Positions 7,958-15,740 of a DNA stretch of 64,000 nucleotides are shown here, one piece after another (positions within the stretch are counted from its first letter, which is position 1; every line of letters begins with the position of its first letter). The notes below the pieces were generated by a model, which worked only from the letters and a program-made list of their open reading frames with translations, did not search any database and had not been told where the DNA came from. Position numbers and translations under genes: made by a program. The DNA is taken from assembly GCA_009377755.1 (NCBI GenBank), contig WHTM01000017.1:1-64000 (forward strand). The letters are read 5' to 3'. The DNA is from Hyphomicrobiales bacterium. Lineage in GTDB: Bacteria > Pseudomonadota > Alphaproteobacteria > Rhizobiales > Xanthobacteraceae.

Positions 7958-9142
7958 TTGCTGACAGCACGGACAGTCAAGACCTGGTCCTTCGTCCACA
8001 AGTGGACCAGCCTCGTCTGCACGGCGTTGCTCCTGATGCTTTGCATCACCGGCTTGCCGCTCATCTTCTATCACGAGATCGACCACCTCACCGGCAACGC
8101 GTTCGAGCCGCCGGCGATGCCCGCCGAAACGTCGAACGCGTCGATCGACCGCATCGTCGAAGCCAGCAAGGCGCGGCGACCCGGCGAAGTCGTGCAGTTC
8201 GTCCTCTGGGATCGCGATGAGCCGGAGCTCGTCCACGTGACCATGGCGCTGACGCCGGACACGCCGCCGGAGAAGACACATGCGGTGGTGATCGACGGAC
8301 GGACGGCGGCGGTGCTCGGCGAGCCGAAGACGCAGGAGGGCGTGATGCATGTTCTCTACAAGCTGCATGTCGATTTGTTTGCCGGGTTGCCGGGCAAGCT
8401 GTTTCTCGGCGTCATAGGCCTCCTCTTCGCCGCCTCCATCGTATCCGGCGTCGTGCTGTACGCTCCGTTCATGCGGCGTCTCGACTTCGGTACCGTGCGC
8501 ACCGGCAGATCGCCCCGCACCCGCTGGCTCGACATGCACAATCTCCTGGGCATTGTCGTGCTGGTCTGGACGCTCGTGGTCGGCGTCACCGGCGTCATCA
8601 ACACCTGGGCCGATCTGGTCCTCGGAGGCTGGCGGTCGGGGCAACTCGCCGAGATGGTCGCTCCCTACCAGGACAAGCCGCAGCCGGCCCGGCTCGCCTC
8701 CGTGCAGGCGGCGGTCGACGTGGCGCGCAAGGCCGCGCCGGACATGGTTCCGTCGTTCGTCGCGTTTCCCGGCACCCAGTTCAGCAGCCGGCACCACTAC
8801 GCCGTGTTCATGCGGGGCGATGCTCCGCTGACGGCGCGCCTGCTGAAGCCGGCACTCGTGGACGCCGAGACCGGCGAGCTCACCGACATCCGCGCGATGC
8901 CGTGGTACGTAACCACCTTGCTGGTGTCGCAGCCATTGCACTTCGGCGACTATGGCGGCATTCCGCTGAAGATCATCTGGGCGATTCTCGATGTGGTGAC
9001 GATCATCGTCCTGCTCACCGGCCTGTATCTCTGGCTGAGGCGCGGCCGCGTGCCGGCTGGAGCCGATGGGCGGATCGAGGCAGCGGAGGCGGGATCCGTC
9101 ATGACCCCGGCAGTCCTGCATCCGGTCGATCGTGGTCCCTGA
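7958..9142 (+). CDS. PepSY-associated membrane protein (PiuB-like)
   Basis: About 394 residues with four predicted membrane spans: one near the N-terminus (SLVCTALLLMLCITGLPLIF), a pair in the middle (LFLGVIGLLFAASIVSG and LLGIVVLVWTLVVGVTGVI), and one near the C-terminus (IWAILDVVTIIVLLTGLYLWL). PepSY-type regions lie between them. Such proteins accompany ferric-siderophore receptors and are thought to act in reduction or release of iron at the inner membrane. The TTG start at 7958 is preceded by GGAGG at 7949-7953 and gives a protein beginning LLTARTVKTWSFVHKW, the normal family start. It overlaps the next gene by 11 bases. Confidence 0.88.
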   Translation: MLTARTVKTWSFVHKWTSLVCTALLLMLCITGLPLIFYHEIDHLTGNAFEPPAMPAETSNASIDRIVEASKARRPGEVVQFVLWDRDEPELVHVTMALTPDTPPEKTHAVVIDGRTAAVLGEPKTQEGVMHVLYKLHVDLFAGLPGKLFLGVIGLLFAASIVSGVVLYAPFMRRLDFGTVRTGRSPRTRWLDMHNLLGIVVLVWTLVVGVTGVINTWADLVLGGWRSGQLAEMVAPYQDKPQPARLASVQAAVDVARKAAPDMVPSFVAFPGTQFSSRHHYAVFMRGDAPLTARLLKPALVDAETGELTDIRAMPWYVTTLLVSQPLHFGDYGGIPLKIIWAILDVVTIIVLLTGLYLWLRRGRVPAGADGRIEAAEAGSVMTPAVLHPVDRGP

Positions 9143-9329
9143 ACGCCGGAACCTTCAACGCATCTTCGGCGTGCCGGCCCTGCTGGGGCTGTTGAGCGCC
9201 GCCGGCCTCCTGTCCGCCCTGCTCGGCGACAACCTCTGGGACGCACTGTCCTGGATTGCGCTCAGCGCGCCGATTGCGGTCGCGCTCGTCTACGTCATGC
9301 GCGGGCGAGCCCGGGGCGACGTCAGATGA
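9132..9329 (+). CDS. Small membrane protein of the iron uptake operon
   Basis: This 65-residue protein has a GTG start overlapping the end of the PepSY gene by 11 bases, so translation is likely coupled. It contains two hydrophobic helices (FGVPALLGLLSAAGLLSALLG and WIALSAPIAVALVYVM) and a basic C-terminus. Similar short proteins commonly end PepSY/TonB-receptor operons; their function is unknown. Its stop lies next to the stop of the convergent malate synthase gene (9322), leaving no space for a separate terminator. Confidence 0.75.
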   Translation: MVPERRNLQRIFGVPALLGLLSAAGLLSALLGDNLWDALSWIALSAPIAVALVYVMRGRARGDVR

Positions 9330-11388
9330 TCAGCCGGTACGCGCGCGTCGTCAGAAAGTCAGCGAAATCCTCCGCCAGCGACAGGTCGCGGAACAATGTG
9401 ATGGCCTCGGGGAAGCGGCCCTTGGCGTAAGCGCCGCGACCGATCTCGCGCTCGACCTGCCGCATCTCCTCCGCGAGCGCGCGCTCGAAGAACTCGGGTG
9501 TCGCCACGACGCCGGTGTCGAGCACGGCGAGGTACCTGATCCACTGCCAGATTTGCGCGCGGGAGATTTCCGCGGTGGCCGCGTCTTCCATCAGGTTGTA
9601 GATCGGCACCGCGCCGCGCCCTCTCAGCCACGCCTCGATGTACTGCACGCCGACGCGGATGTTGTGGCGGAAGCCCTGCTCGGTCTTGATCCCGTCGTGG
9701 ATGCGCAACAGATCGTCGCGGGTGACGTGGAGGTCTTCGCGCACCCGGTCGAGCTGGTTCGGCTCTGGCATCAGCCGGTCGAAGACCTCCCTCGCCACCG
9801 GCACGAGGTCGGGATGCGCCACCCAGGTGCCGTCACAACCGTCGCGGACCTCCCGTTCCTTGTCCTCGCGCACCTTGGCGAAGGCGGCTTCGTTCGCCTG
9901 CGGATCGTGGCGCACCGGAATCTGCGCCGCCATTCCACCCATCGCGAAGGCGCCGCGGTGGTGGCAGGTCTTCACCAGCAACGCCGCATACGCGCCGAGG
10001 AAGGCCTTACCCATCACCACCTGACTGCGGTCGGGCAGGATGTCGTCCGGGTTCTTGGCGAACGTCTTGATGAACGAGAAGATGTAGTCCCAGCGCCCGG
10101 CATTGAGGCCGATGATGCGCTCGCGCATCTCCCACAGGATTTCGTCCATGACGAAAGCCGCCGGCAAGGTCTCGATCAGCACAGTCGCCTTGATAGCCCC
10201 GGCGGGAAGCCCGAGCGTCTCCTCGGTGAACGCGAACACCTCGTTCCACAGCCGCGCTTCGAGATGGGTCTCGAGCTTCGGCAGGTAGAAATAGGGCCCC
10301 GAGCCCTGCGCCAGGGTCGCCTGCGCATTGTGGAAGGCATAGAGCCCGAAGTCGAACAGCGCGCCGGAGACCGCCTGGCCGTCGACCGCCAGGTGCTCTT
10401 CCAACAGGTGCCAGCCGCGCGGGCGCACGATCAGCACCGCCGGGTTCGGCCCGAGCTGATAGTCCCTGCCGGTGTCGGGATCGGTGAAGCTGAGCGTTCC
10501 CGTCCAGCGCTCCTTGAGGTTGACTTGGCCGTCGAGATTGTTCGTCCAGGTTGGCGAATTGGCGTCCTCGAAGTCCGCCATGAAGACGTTCGCACCGGAG
10601 TTGAGCGCATTGATGATCATCTTGCGGTCGACCGGCCCGGTAATCTCAACACGGCGGTCCGTGAGGTCCGGTGGGATCGGCGCGACCCGCCAGTCGCCGT
10701 CGCGAATAGCCTGCGTGTCGGCCCGGAAGTCCGGAAGCTCGCCAGCGTCGTAGCGCTGCTTCTGGGCCGCGCGGGCGGTCAGCAACTCCCGCCGCCGGCC
10801 ATCGAACCAGCGATGCAGCTCCGCCAGAAACGCGAGGGCCTCGGTGGTGAGCACGTCCGCATAGCGCGGACCGACGGGTGCCCGGATCGTGACGCCGGGA
10901 ACCGCCGCCGGACGCCGCACGCCGGGCGCGCGCCGCGCCTCGGTGCTGCCTGGCCGGCGGCTGGGGGCGCGGCCGCGCAATGCCTTGGGGCGGCCCGCCG
11001 GCTTTGACGGCAATACCCGCCCGACGCCCTTGCCAGCGCGTTGCACGGTTCGCCCAACCGACGCCAATGCGCTCGTGAGCGTCTTCTCCAGTATCGACGG
11101 TTTGCTTTTTGGCTTCCGGACGGCGGGCTTGCGCGCCGGTGCGGATGCACGCGGAATGAGCCGTCGCCGGCCTTTGGATGATGCGGGTTTGGCGCCGGTG
11201 CGCCCCGTATTCCGCCCGCTTACGCCCTTGGGGCCTTTCGGGGGCCGAGACTTCGGCGCTCGCTTTGGCTTGGCAGCCGAAGCCGCGGCGCCCTTTCGGC
11301 TCGCCGCGGCCTTCGTTCTCCTACGTGTACGTGCAGCCTTGATCTTACGTCGGTTTGTCGCCGTCTCCGCCTTTTTGACCATTGTCAT
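9322..11388 (-). CDS. aceB: Malate synthase A with a histone-H1-like N-terminal extension
   Basis: Residues from about 158 onward form a complete malate synthase A (about 530 residues, as in E. coli AceB), which condenses glyoxylate with acetyl-CoA to malate. Visible family blocks are MADFEDANSPTW, IVRPRGWH, GPYFYLPKLE, IKATVLIETLPAAF and MGGMAAQIPVRHD. The ATG at 11388 adds an unusual basic extension of about 157 residues rich in Lys, Arg, Ala and Pro. A GTG near residue 146 could give a normal-length enzyme but has no obvious ribosome binding site. The first 44 bases overlap the preceding H1-like gene in another frame. It would consume glyoxylate from glycolate oxidase and possibly from oxalyl-CoA. 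Confidence 0.88.
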   Translation of the reverse strand: MTMVKKAETATNRRKIKAARTRRRTKAAASRKGAAASAAKPKRAPKSRPPKGPKGVSGRNTGRTGAKPASSKGRRRLIPRASAPARKPAVRKPKSKPSILEKTLTSALASVGRTVQRAGKGVGRVLPSKPAGRPKALRGRAPSRRPGSTEARRAPGVRRPAAVPGVTIRAPVGPRYADVLTTEALAFLAELHRWFDGRRRELLTARAAQKQRYDAGELPDFRADTQAIRDGDWRVAPIPPDLTDRRVEITGPVDRKMIINALNSGANVFMADFEDANSPTWTNNLDGQVNLKERWTGTLSFTDPDTGRDYQLGPNPAVLIVRPRGWHLLEEHLAVDGQAVSGALFDFGLYAFHNAQATLAQGSGPYFYLPKLETHLEARLWNEVFAFTEETLGLPAGAIKATVLIETLPAAFVMDEILWEMRERIIGLNAGRWDYIFSFIKTFAKNPDDILPDRSQVVMGKAFLGAYAALLVKTCHHRGAFAMGGMAAQIPVRHDPQANEAAFAKVREDKEREVRDGCDGTWVAHPDLVPVAREVFDRLMPEPNQLDRVREDLHVTRDDLLRIHDGIKTEQGFRHNIRVGVQYIEAWLRGRGAVPIYNLMEDAATAEISRAQIWQWIRYLAVLDTGVVATPEFFERALAEEMRQVEREIGRGAYAKGRFPEAITLFRDLSLAEDFADFLTTRAYRLII

Positions 11389-11803
11389 CCCTGTTCGACA
11401 AGAAAGAGCCGACCAGCGTGGAGAAGCTGCCGAGCGGCGGTTGCGAGGCCGGGCTCGGGGCGGGGGGAGCTGCTGTCGGCTTTGGAGCGACCTTCGGCTT
11501 CGGCGGAGCCTTCGGCGAAGCCTTCGGCATGGGTGCAGCCGCAAGCTTGGGCGGCGCGGCCTTTTTCGCCGGCGCACTCGCCTTGTGAGCGGCCTTACGC
11601 TTGGTTACGGCCTTGCGAGCCGACTTCTTCGCCGCTGCCTTGCGGCCTGACTTCTTCGCCGCGACCCGGCGGGTGGCCTTGCGCCCTGCCGTCTTGCGGA
11701 CGCCGACCTTCCTCTTCCGTGCCGCCTTCACCGCCACGCGCTTGCGCGACCCAGAGGCCTTTTTCTTGCCCCGTGCCTTCTTCGACTTCGCTGCCTTAGC
11801 CAT
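11345..11803 (-). CDS. Histone H1-like lysine-alanine-rich protein
   Basis: A 152-residue protein starting MAKAAKSKKARGKKKASG. About the first 75 residues are repeats of Lys, Arg and Ala similar to eukaryotic H1 tails and to bacterial HctB/AlgP-type DNA-binding proteins. A Pro-Ala linker follows, and the C-terminus is neutral to acidic (SNRDDNGQKGGDGDKPT). It probably binds nucleic acid. The ATG is preceded by a good GGAGGA. It overlaps the start of malate synthase by 44 bases in a different frame, so the two are almost certainly co-transcribed. Confidence 0.75.
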   Translation of the reverse strand: MAKAAKSKKARGKKKASGSRKRVAVKAARKRKVGVRKTAGRKATRRVAAKKSGRKAAAKKSARKAVTKRKAAHKASAPAKKAAPPKLAAAPMPKASPKAPPKPKVAPKPTAAPPAPSPASQPPLGSFSTLVGSFLSNRDDNGQKGGDGDKPT

Positions 11804-11882
11804 GATCGTCCTCCGATCTTGCGTCATGCCCCGAATCAACCGGCCGCTCGGCGCCATCGCCAACGCCGGCCGACCCCAGACG

Positions 11883-13226
11883 CTACCGTGCCGCTTGTGT
11901 CTCTTGTGCAGGCGCGGCCACCCGCTCCGCATTCAGCCCTGCGGGCTTTGGCCCGCCCGTCGCCCAGTCGACCAACTCGACCGTATGCGCGATGGGAATC
12001 GCGGTACCGGTCGCAAGTTGCGTGATGCAGCCAATATTGCCGGCCGCGATCACATCCGGCGTGACCGACTCGATATGCACGATCTTGCGATCACGCAACC
12101 TCTGCGCCAAGTCCGGTTGGAGGATGTTATAGGTTCCTGCCGAACCGCAGCACAGATGAGCTTCCGGTACATCTTCGACTACGAATCCCAACTTGGAAAG
12201 CAATTCTTTCGGTGCGCTGTCGATTTTCTGTCCGTGCTGCAGCGAGCAGGCGGAATGATAGGCGACGACGAGACGATCATGTGCAGGCCGTGCCGGCAAA
12301 GTGAGCATCGCGAGATACTCGGAGATGTCCTTGGCAAGGCCGGCGATCCACGCCGCCTTCCACACATAGTCAGGATCGGTTCGCAACATGAACCCGTAAT
12401 CCTTCACCGTCGTTCCGCAGCCGGAGACGGTGACCAGGATGGCGTCGAGCCCCTCGCCCTCGACCTCGCGCATCCAGGCGTCGATGTTGGCGCGGGCGGC
12501 TCTTAGCGCCTCGTGCTCCCGTCCCATGTGGTGCGCAAGCGAGCCACAGCAGCCTTCACCGGAGGCGACGACGACTTCGATACCGTGCCGGGTGAGAACG
12601 CGGATTGCCGCCGCCTCGATCGACGGCGCCAGCACTGGGTTGATGCAGCCGGAGAGTAGCGCAACCCGGCCGCGCCGTTGCCCTTGCGCCGGGAAGAGGC
12701 GCCGATCCGGACCCGGATGCGGGGCAACCGGGCCGGACGGCGTCAGCCGCGACAGCGCCGCCAACCGTTTCCAGCCGAGCGCGCCGAACAGCGGGGCGAA
12801 CGGCTTGGCGAGCCGCCCAAGCCGGATCGCGCGCCGGAACAGCCGCGGGCTCGGCATCACCCGAGCGAGAATGGCGCGCAGCAACCGGTCCGCCCTCGGT
12901 CGCCGGTAGGTGTCCTCGATGTGCTCGCGGGCATGGTCGACGAGGTGCATGTAGTGCACCCCCGAGGGGCAGGTGGTCATGCAGGCGAGGCAGGACAGGC
13001 AGCGGTCGATATGCTTCACCACCTCGGCCGTGGCCGGCCGGTCGTTCTCCAGCATGTCCTTGATCAGATAGATACGCCCGCGCGGCGAATCGAGTTCATC
13101 GCCCAGCAGCACATAGGTTGGGCATGTGGCCGTGCAGAAGCCGCAGTGCACGCAGGCGCGCAGGATCTTTTCGGACTCCGCGACCTGCGGATCGGCGAGC
13201 TGGGCGAGCGTGAAGGAGGTCTGCAT
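11883..13226 (-). CDS. glcF: Glycolate oxidase iron-sulfur subunit
   Basis: A 447-residue iron-sulfur protein with two [4Fe-4S] motifs, CVHCGFCTATCP at residues 25-36 and CLSCLACMTTCP further on, and two CCG-type motifs (GEGCCGSLAHHMG, LCCGSAGTY) of the heterodisulfide-reductase fold. This layout defines GlcF, which passes electrons from the flavin subunits GlcD and GlcE to the quinone pool. I chose the ATG that gives MQTSFTLAQLADP, preceded by GGAGG-like sequence. It follows thiM by only 55 bases, so it may be transcribed from the TPP-riboswitch unit, separated from glcE and glcD. Confidence 0.92.
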   Translation of the reverse strand: MQTSFTLAQLADPQVAESEKILRACVHCGFCTATCPTYVLLGDELDSPRGRIYLIKDMLENDRPATAEVVKHIDRCLSCLACMTTCPSGVHYMHLVDHAREHIEDTYRRPRADRLLRAILARVMPSPRLFRRAIRLGRLAKPFAPLFGALGWKRLAALSRLTPSGPVAPHPGPDRRLFPAQGQRRGRVALLSGCINPVLAPSIEAAAIRVLTRHGIEVVVASGEGCCGSLAHHMGREHEALRAARANIDAWMREVEGEGLDAILVTVSGCGTTVKDYGFMLRTDPDYVWKAAWIAGLAKDISEYLAMLTLPARPAHDRLVVAYHSACSLQHGQKIDSAPKELLSKLGFVVEDVPEAHLCCGSAGTYNILQPDLAQRLRDRKIVHIESVTPDVIAAGNIGCITQLATGTAIPIAHTVELVDWATGGPKPAGLNAERVAAPAQETQAAR

Positions 13227-13281
13227 GATGGCAGTGGCACCGGCGATGTCGACAAGATCGCTACGCGTTTGCGCCGCAAGG

Positions 13282-14100
13282 TCAATGGGGCGGAGCTTCC
13301 CGCGCCTCGACCCGCACCCGCCGTGCAAGCGTCGGTTGATCCATCAGGTATAGTGCGTCGCAGATCTCCGCTGACAGGTGGCCCGGCCCACGGCACCGTT
13401 CCGCCGCTTCCGCGCCGCCGGCGCCAAAGACTGCGAGGGCGGCAATTGCGGCATCGAGCGGGGCAACGACCGCCGTGAAGGCGCCGGCGGTAGCGCTGAG
13501 CGCGCAGCCGAGCGCGGTCGACCACGACATCAGCGCATGCCCGGATTCGATCGTCACCAGGCAGCTTCCATCCGTCACATAGTCGGTTGCACCCGTGACC
13601 GCCACCACTGTCCCGATCCGGTGCGCGAGTGCCATCGCCGCAGCGACAGCATCGTCGGAGCGGGTCGTCGAATCCACGCCCTTGGCGGCCGCGCCCGCGA
13701 CGCCGGCAAGGCTGAGGACTTCGCTCGCATTTGCCCGCACAATGGTGGGCCGCATGCCGGCGAGTTCAGTGGCTACGTCCGTACGGTATGGAGTCGCGCC
13801 ACAGCCGACCGGATCAAGCACCCAGGGCTTGCCAAGGGCGGCGGCACGCGCAACAGCCCTGCGCATGGCGGTTACCCAGGCCGGCGACAGCGTGCCGATG
13901 TTCACCACCAGTGCGTCCGAGATGGCGACGAACTCCTCGACCTCTTCGGCGGCGTGCACCATGGCCGGCGAGGCGCCGAGCGCCAGCAGCACATTGGCCG
14001 AGATGGTCATGGCCACGTAGTTGGTGATGTTTTGGACGAGCGGCCGGCGCGCCCGCAGCGCCTGTAGAGCGGAGAATTCGGACAGGAGAGATTCGGTCAT
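13282..14100 (-). CDS. thiM: Hydroxyethylthiazole kinase
   Basis: A 272-residue ribokinase-like enzyme that phosphorylates 4-methyl-5-(2-hydroxyethyl)thiazole in thiamine salvage. Family features include LVQNITNYVAM near the start, a substrate region with ANVLLALGASPAM, VLDPVGCGATPYR, and VTGATDYVTDG with the glycine-rich anion hole downstream (ALGCALSATAGAF). Usual length is about 262-275. A TPP riboswitch lies immediately upstream, and the start region can fold into a hairpin over the ribosome binding site. Thiamine diphosphate is the cofactor of the oxalyl-CoA decarboxylase encoded in this window. Confidence 0.92.
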   Translation of the reverse strand: MTESLLSEFSALQALRARRPLVQNITNYVAMTISANVLLALGASPAMVHAAEEVEEFVAISDALVVNIGTLSPAWVTAMRRAVARAAALGKPWVLDPVGCGATPYRTDVATELAGMRPTIVRANASEVLSLAGVAGAAAKGVDSTTRSDDAVAAAMALAHRIGTVVAVTGATDYVTDGSCLVTIESGHALMSWSTALGCALSATAGAFTAVVAPLDAAIAALAVFGAGGAEAAERCRGPGHLSAEICDALYLMDQPTLARRVRVEAREAPPH

Positions 14101-14126
14101 CGCGGCCTCCCGAAAGATCGGCCGCG
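14101..14126 (-). promoter_or_regulatory. Hairpin covering the thiM ribosome binding site
   Basis: On the minus strand CGCGGCC and GGCCGCG can pair (arms 14120-14126 and 14101-14107) with a 12-base loop. The GGGAGG ribosome binding site straddles loop and stem, and the ATG follows directly. This is the expected expression platform for a TPP riboswitch that blocks translation when thiamine diphosphate is bound. Confidence 0.6.
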
Positions 14127-14163
14127 TCACCGAACCGAAGAGCGGCGCTTAGGTTACGCCGCA

Positions 14164-14254
14164 GCCTCAATCCCTCCGCCGGCACGACCCGGATCAGGTT
14201 CGACGGGTTGGCGGCGCGCCGCCTCTCAGCTCTCTCCCAAGAGCACCCCGTTGA
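14164..14254 (-). ncRNA. TPP riboswitch (THI element) upstream of thiM
   Basis: Read on the minus strand the region contains the conserved THI blocks in order: GGGGTGC, then GCTGAGAGG, then ACCC, GAACCTGATC, CGGGT and CCGGCGGAGGGA. These are the pyrimidine- and pyrophosphate-sensing arms of the TPP aptamer. A GC-rich variable stem sits between them. It lies 64 bases upstream of thiM and should reduce thiM expression, and perhaps glcF, when thiamine diphosphate is plentiful. Confidence 0.92.
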
Positions 14255-14326
14255 GCTTCCGCTAGGCTAGGCCCGTCGGGCGCGCGGCGCAACAATCGGT
14301 GCCGACGGACGGCTCGATTGTGGCGG

Positions 14327-15562
14327 TCAAATGCCCGCCCACATCCGTCCCGAACTGAGCACCCCGCGCGGATCGAACCCGTCCTTGACGCGCTTGGCTA
14401 ATGCAGCGACCGCCGATTCCTGCGGCTGGAACACGTCGACTGCCGCCCGTAGCGCCGCTGGAGATCGGATCAGGGTCGCATGGCCGCCACCGCCCTCCGC
14501 CAGCGCTCCGCGCACCATGGCCGCTCCGGCGTCGCCGCTCGGCGGCAGCGCGATCCAGATCAGCCCGCCGGCCCAGTCGTAGAGCACGTCGGCCCCGGCC
14601 TGCGTGGCGATCCTCGATCCGATCTCGGCCCCGCGCGCCGGCGCCGCCGATACGCGCCACACCGGCCGGTCGTCGTCCGCGCCCGACGCGGCAAAGGGAA
14701 CGACCACGCGCACGGCGCGCCACAGCGCGACCGAATCGGCGCCGTCGAAATGCGATAGGGCGGCAAACGGCTTCATCAGTGTTTCCAACGCGTTGCGGCG
14801 ATGCGCGACCGACGGGGCGACGCCTTCGAGGCGCAAGGCGGTGATCGCGCCGCCGGCGCCGGCGACAGCAGCCAACGGCATGCGGGCGGCGACCGGCCCT
14901 GGCAGGTGCGCCGCACCTGAAACATCACAGGACGACCCCATCGCCAGCGACATCGCCTGCACCGCCGACGCATCGTCGAGGCCGAGGAGCAGCACCGTTT
15001 GAGTCGTCTCCGCGCGCGGCAGCACCTTGAGGGTCACGTCGGTCATCACCGCGAGCGTCCCCCAGGATCCGGCGAGCAGCTTGCAGAGGTCATAGCCGGT
15101 GACGTTCTTGACCACCCGGCCGCCGGACTTGAACGTCTCGCCGCGGCCCGACACGGCGGTGACGCCAAGGAAGTGGTCGCGTGCTGCCCCCGCCTTGATG
15201 CGACGCGGTCCGGACAGGTTCGCGGCGATGACGCCACCCATCGTCCCCGCCCCGGCGGCGCCGCCGAGCAGCGGCCCGTAGTCCATGGGCTCGAAAGCAA
15301 GCTCCTGTCCATGCGCGGCAACCAGCGCCTCGATCTCGGCGAGCGGCGTCCCGGCCTTGGCGGACAGCACCAATTCGTCCGGCTCGTAAAGCGTGACACC
15401 GGCGACGGCGGACAGGTTGAGCGTGACATCCGACTGGCTCGGACGCCCGATCGCCCGCTTGGAGCCGGTGCCGACCACCTCCAGTGTCTTGTCATGGTCG
15501 AGCGCCCAGCGGACGGCATCCTCGGCGTCCTTGGCATCTCGCGGCTTCAGCGTATCGGTCAT
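14327..15562 (-). CDS. glcE: Glycolate oxidase FAD-binding subunit
   Basis: A 411-residue protein with the FAD-binding type 4 (PCMH) fold: the strand pattern VVGTGSKRAIG, the ELVLSAKAGTPLAEIEALV block, GGVIAANLSGPRR and GGRVVKNVTGYDLCKLLAGSWG. This is the GlcE subunit, somewhat longer than in E. coli (350). The chosen ATG overlaps the stop of an upstream remnant reading frame (ATGA). It forms glycolate oxidase with GlcD (19116-20606) and GlcF (11883-13226), but the three genes are scattered over 9 kb among unrelated genes. Confidence 0.9.
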   Translation of the reverse strand: MTDTLKPRDAKDAEDAVRWALDHDKTLEVVGTGSKRAIGRPSQSDVTLNLSAVAGVTLYEPDELVLSAKAGTPLAEIEALVAAHGQELAFEPMDYGPLLGGAAGAGTMGGVIAANLSGPRRIKAGAARDHFLGVTAVSGRGETFKSGGRVVKNVTGYDLCKLLAGSWGTLAVMTDVTLKVLPRAETTQTVLLLGLDDASAVQAMSLAMGSSCDVSGAAHLPGPVAARMPLAAVAGAGGAITALRLEGVAPSVAHRRNALETLMKPFAALSHFDGADSVALWRAVRVVVPFAASGADDDRPVWRVSAAPARGAEIGSRIATQAGADVLYDWAGGLIWIALPPSGDAGAAMVRGALAEGGGGHATLIRSPAALRAAVDVFQPQESAVAALAKRVKDGFDPRGVLSSGRMWAGI

Positions 15563-15729
15563 CGGCGCGCCTGCGATCGACGCGGCTCCCATTGGACGAG
15601 GAACACTTGGCCGCGCGAGGAGGTGCGGAGCATGCCCTCCGGGCGGACGGTCGGGCGGCGCCAGCGCCGGAAAGCCAGCGTCACCCCACCGGCGGCAATG
15701 GCGTCGAGAACATGTTGCTTGAACAGCAT
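15559..15729 (-). pseudogene. Truncated ASCH-domain protein
   Basis: A 56-codon reading frame starts MLFKQHVLDAIAAGGVTLAF and continues RRWRRPTVR, the typical N-terminus of ASCH (PUA-like RNA-binding) proteins, but it diverges after about 37 residues and ends at once. ASCH proteins are normally over 100 residues, so this is probably a deletion remnant. Its TGA overlaps the glcE ATG, so its translation could still couple to glcE. Confidence 0.55.
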
Positions 15730-15740
15730 CGGTGACCGCG

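Noticed and set aside
11345-11392. Programmed -1 frameshift joining the H1-like protein to malate synthase
   Set aside because: The frame change needed is +1, the local A-run is not a standard slippery heptamer for it, and the malate synthase has its own ATG.
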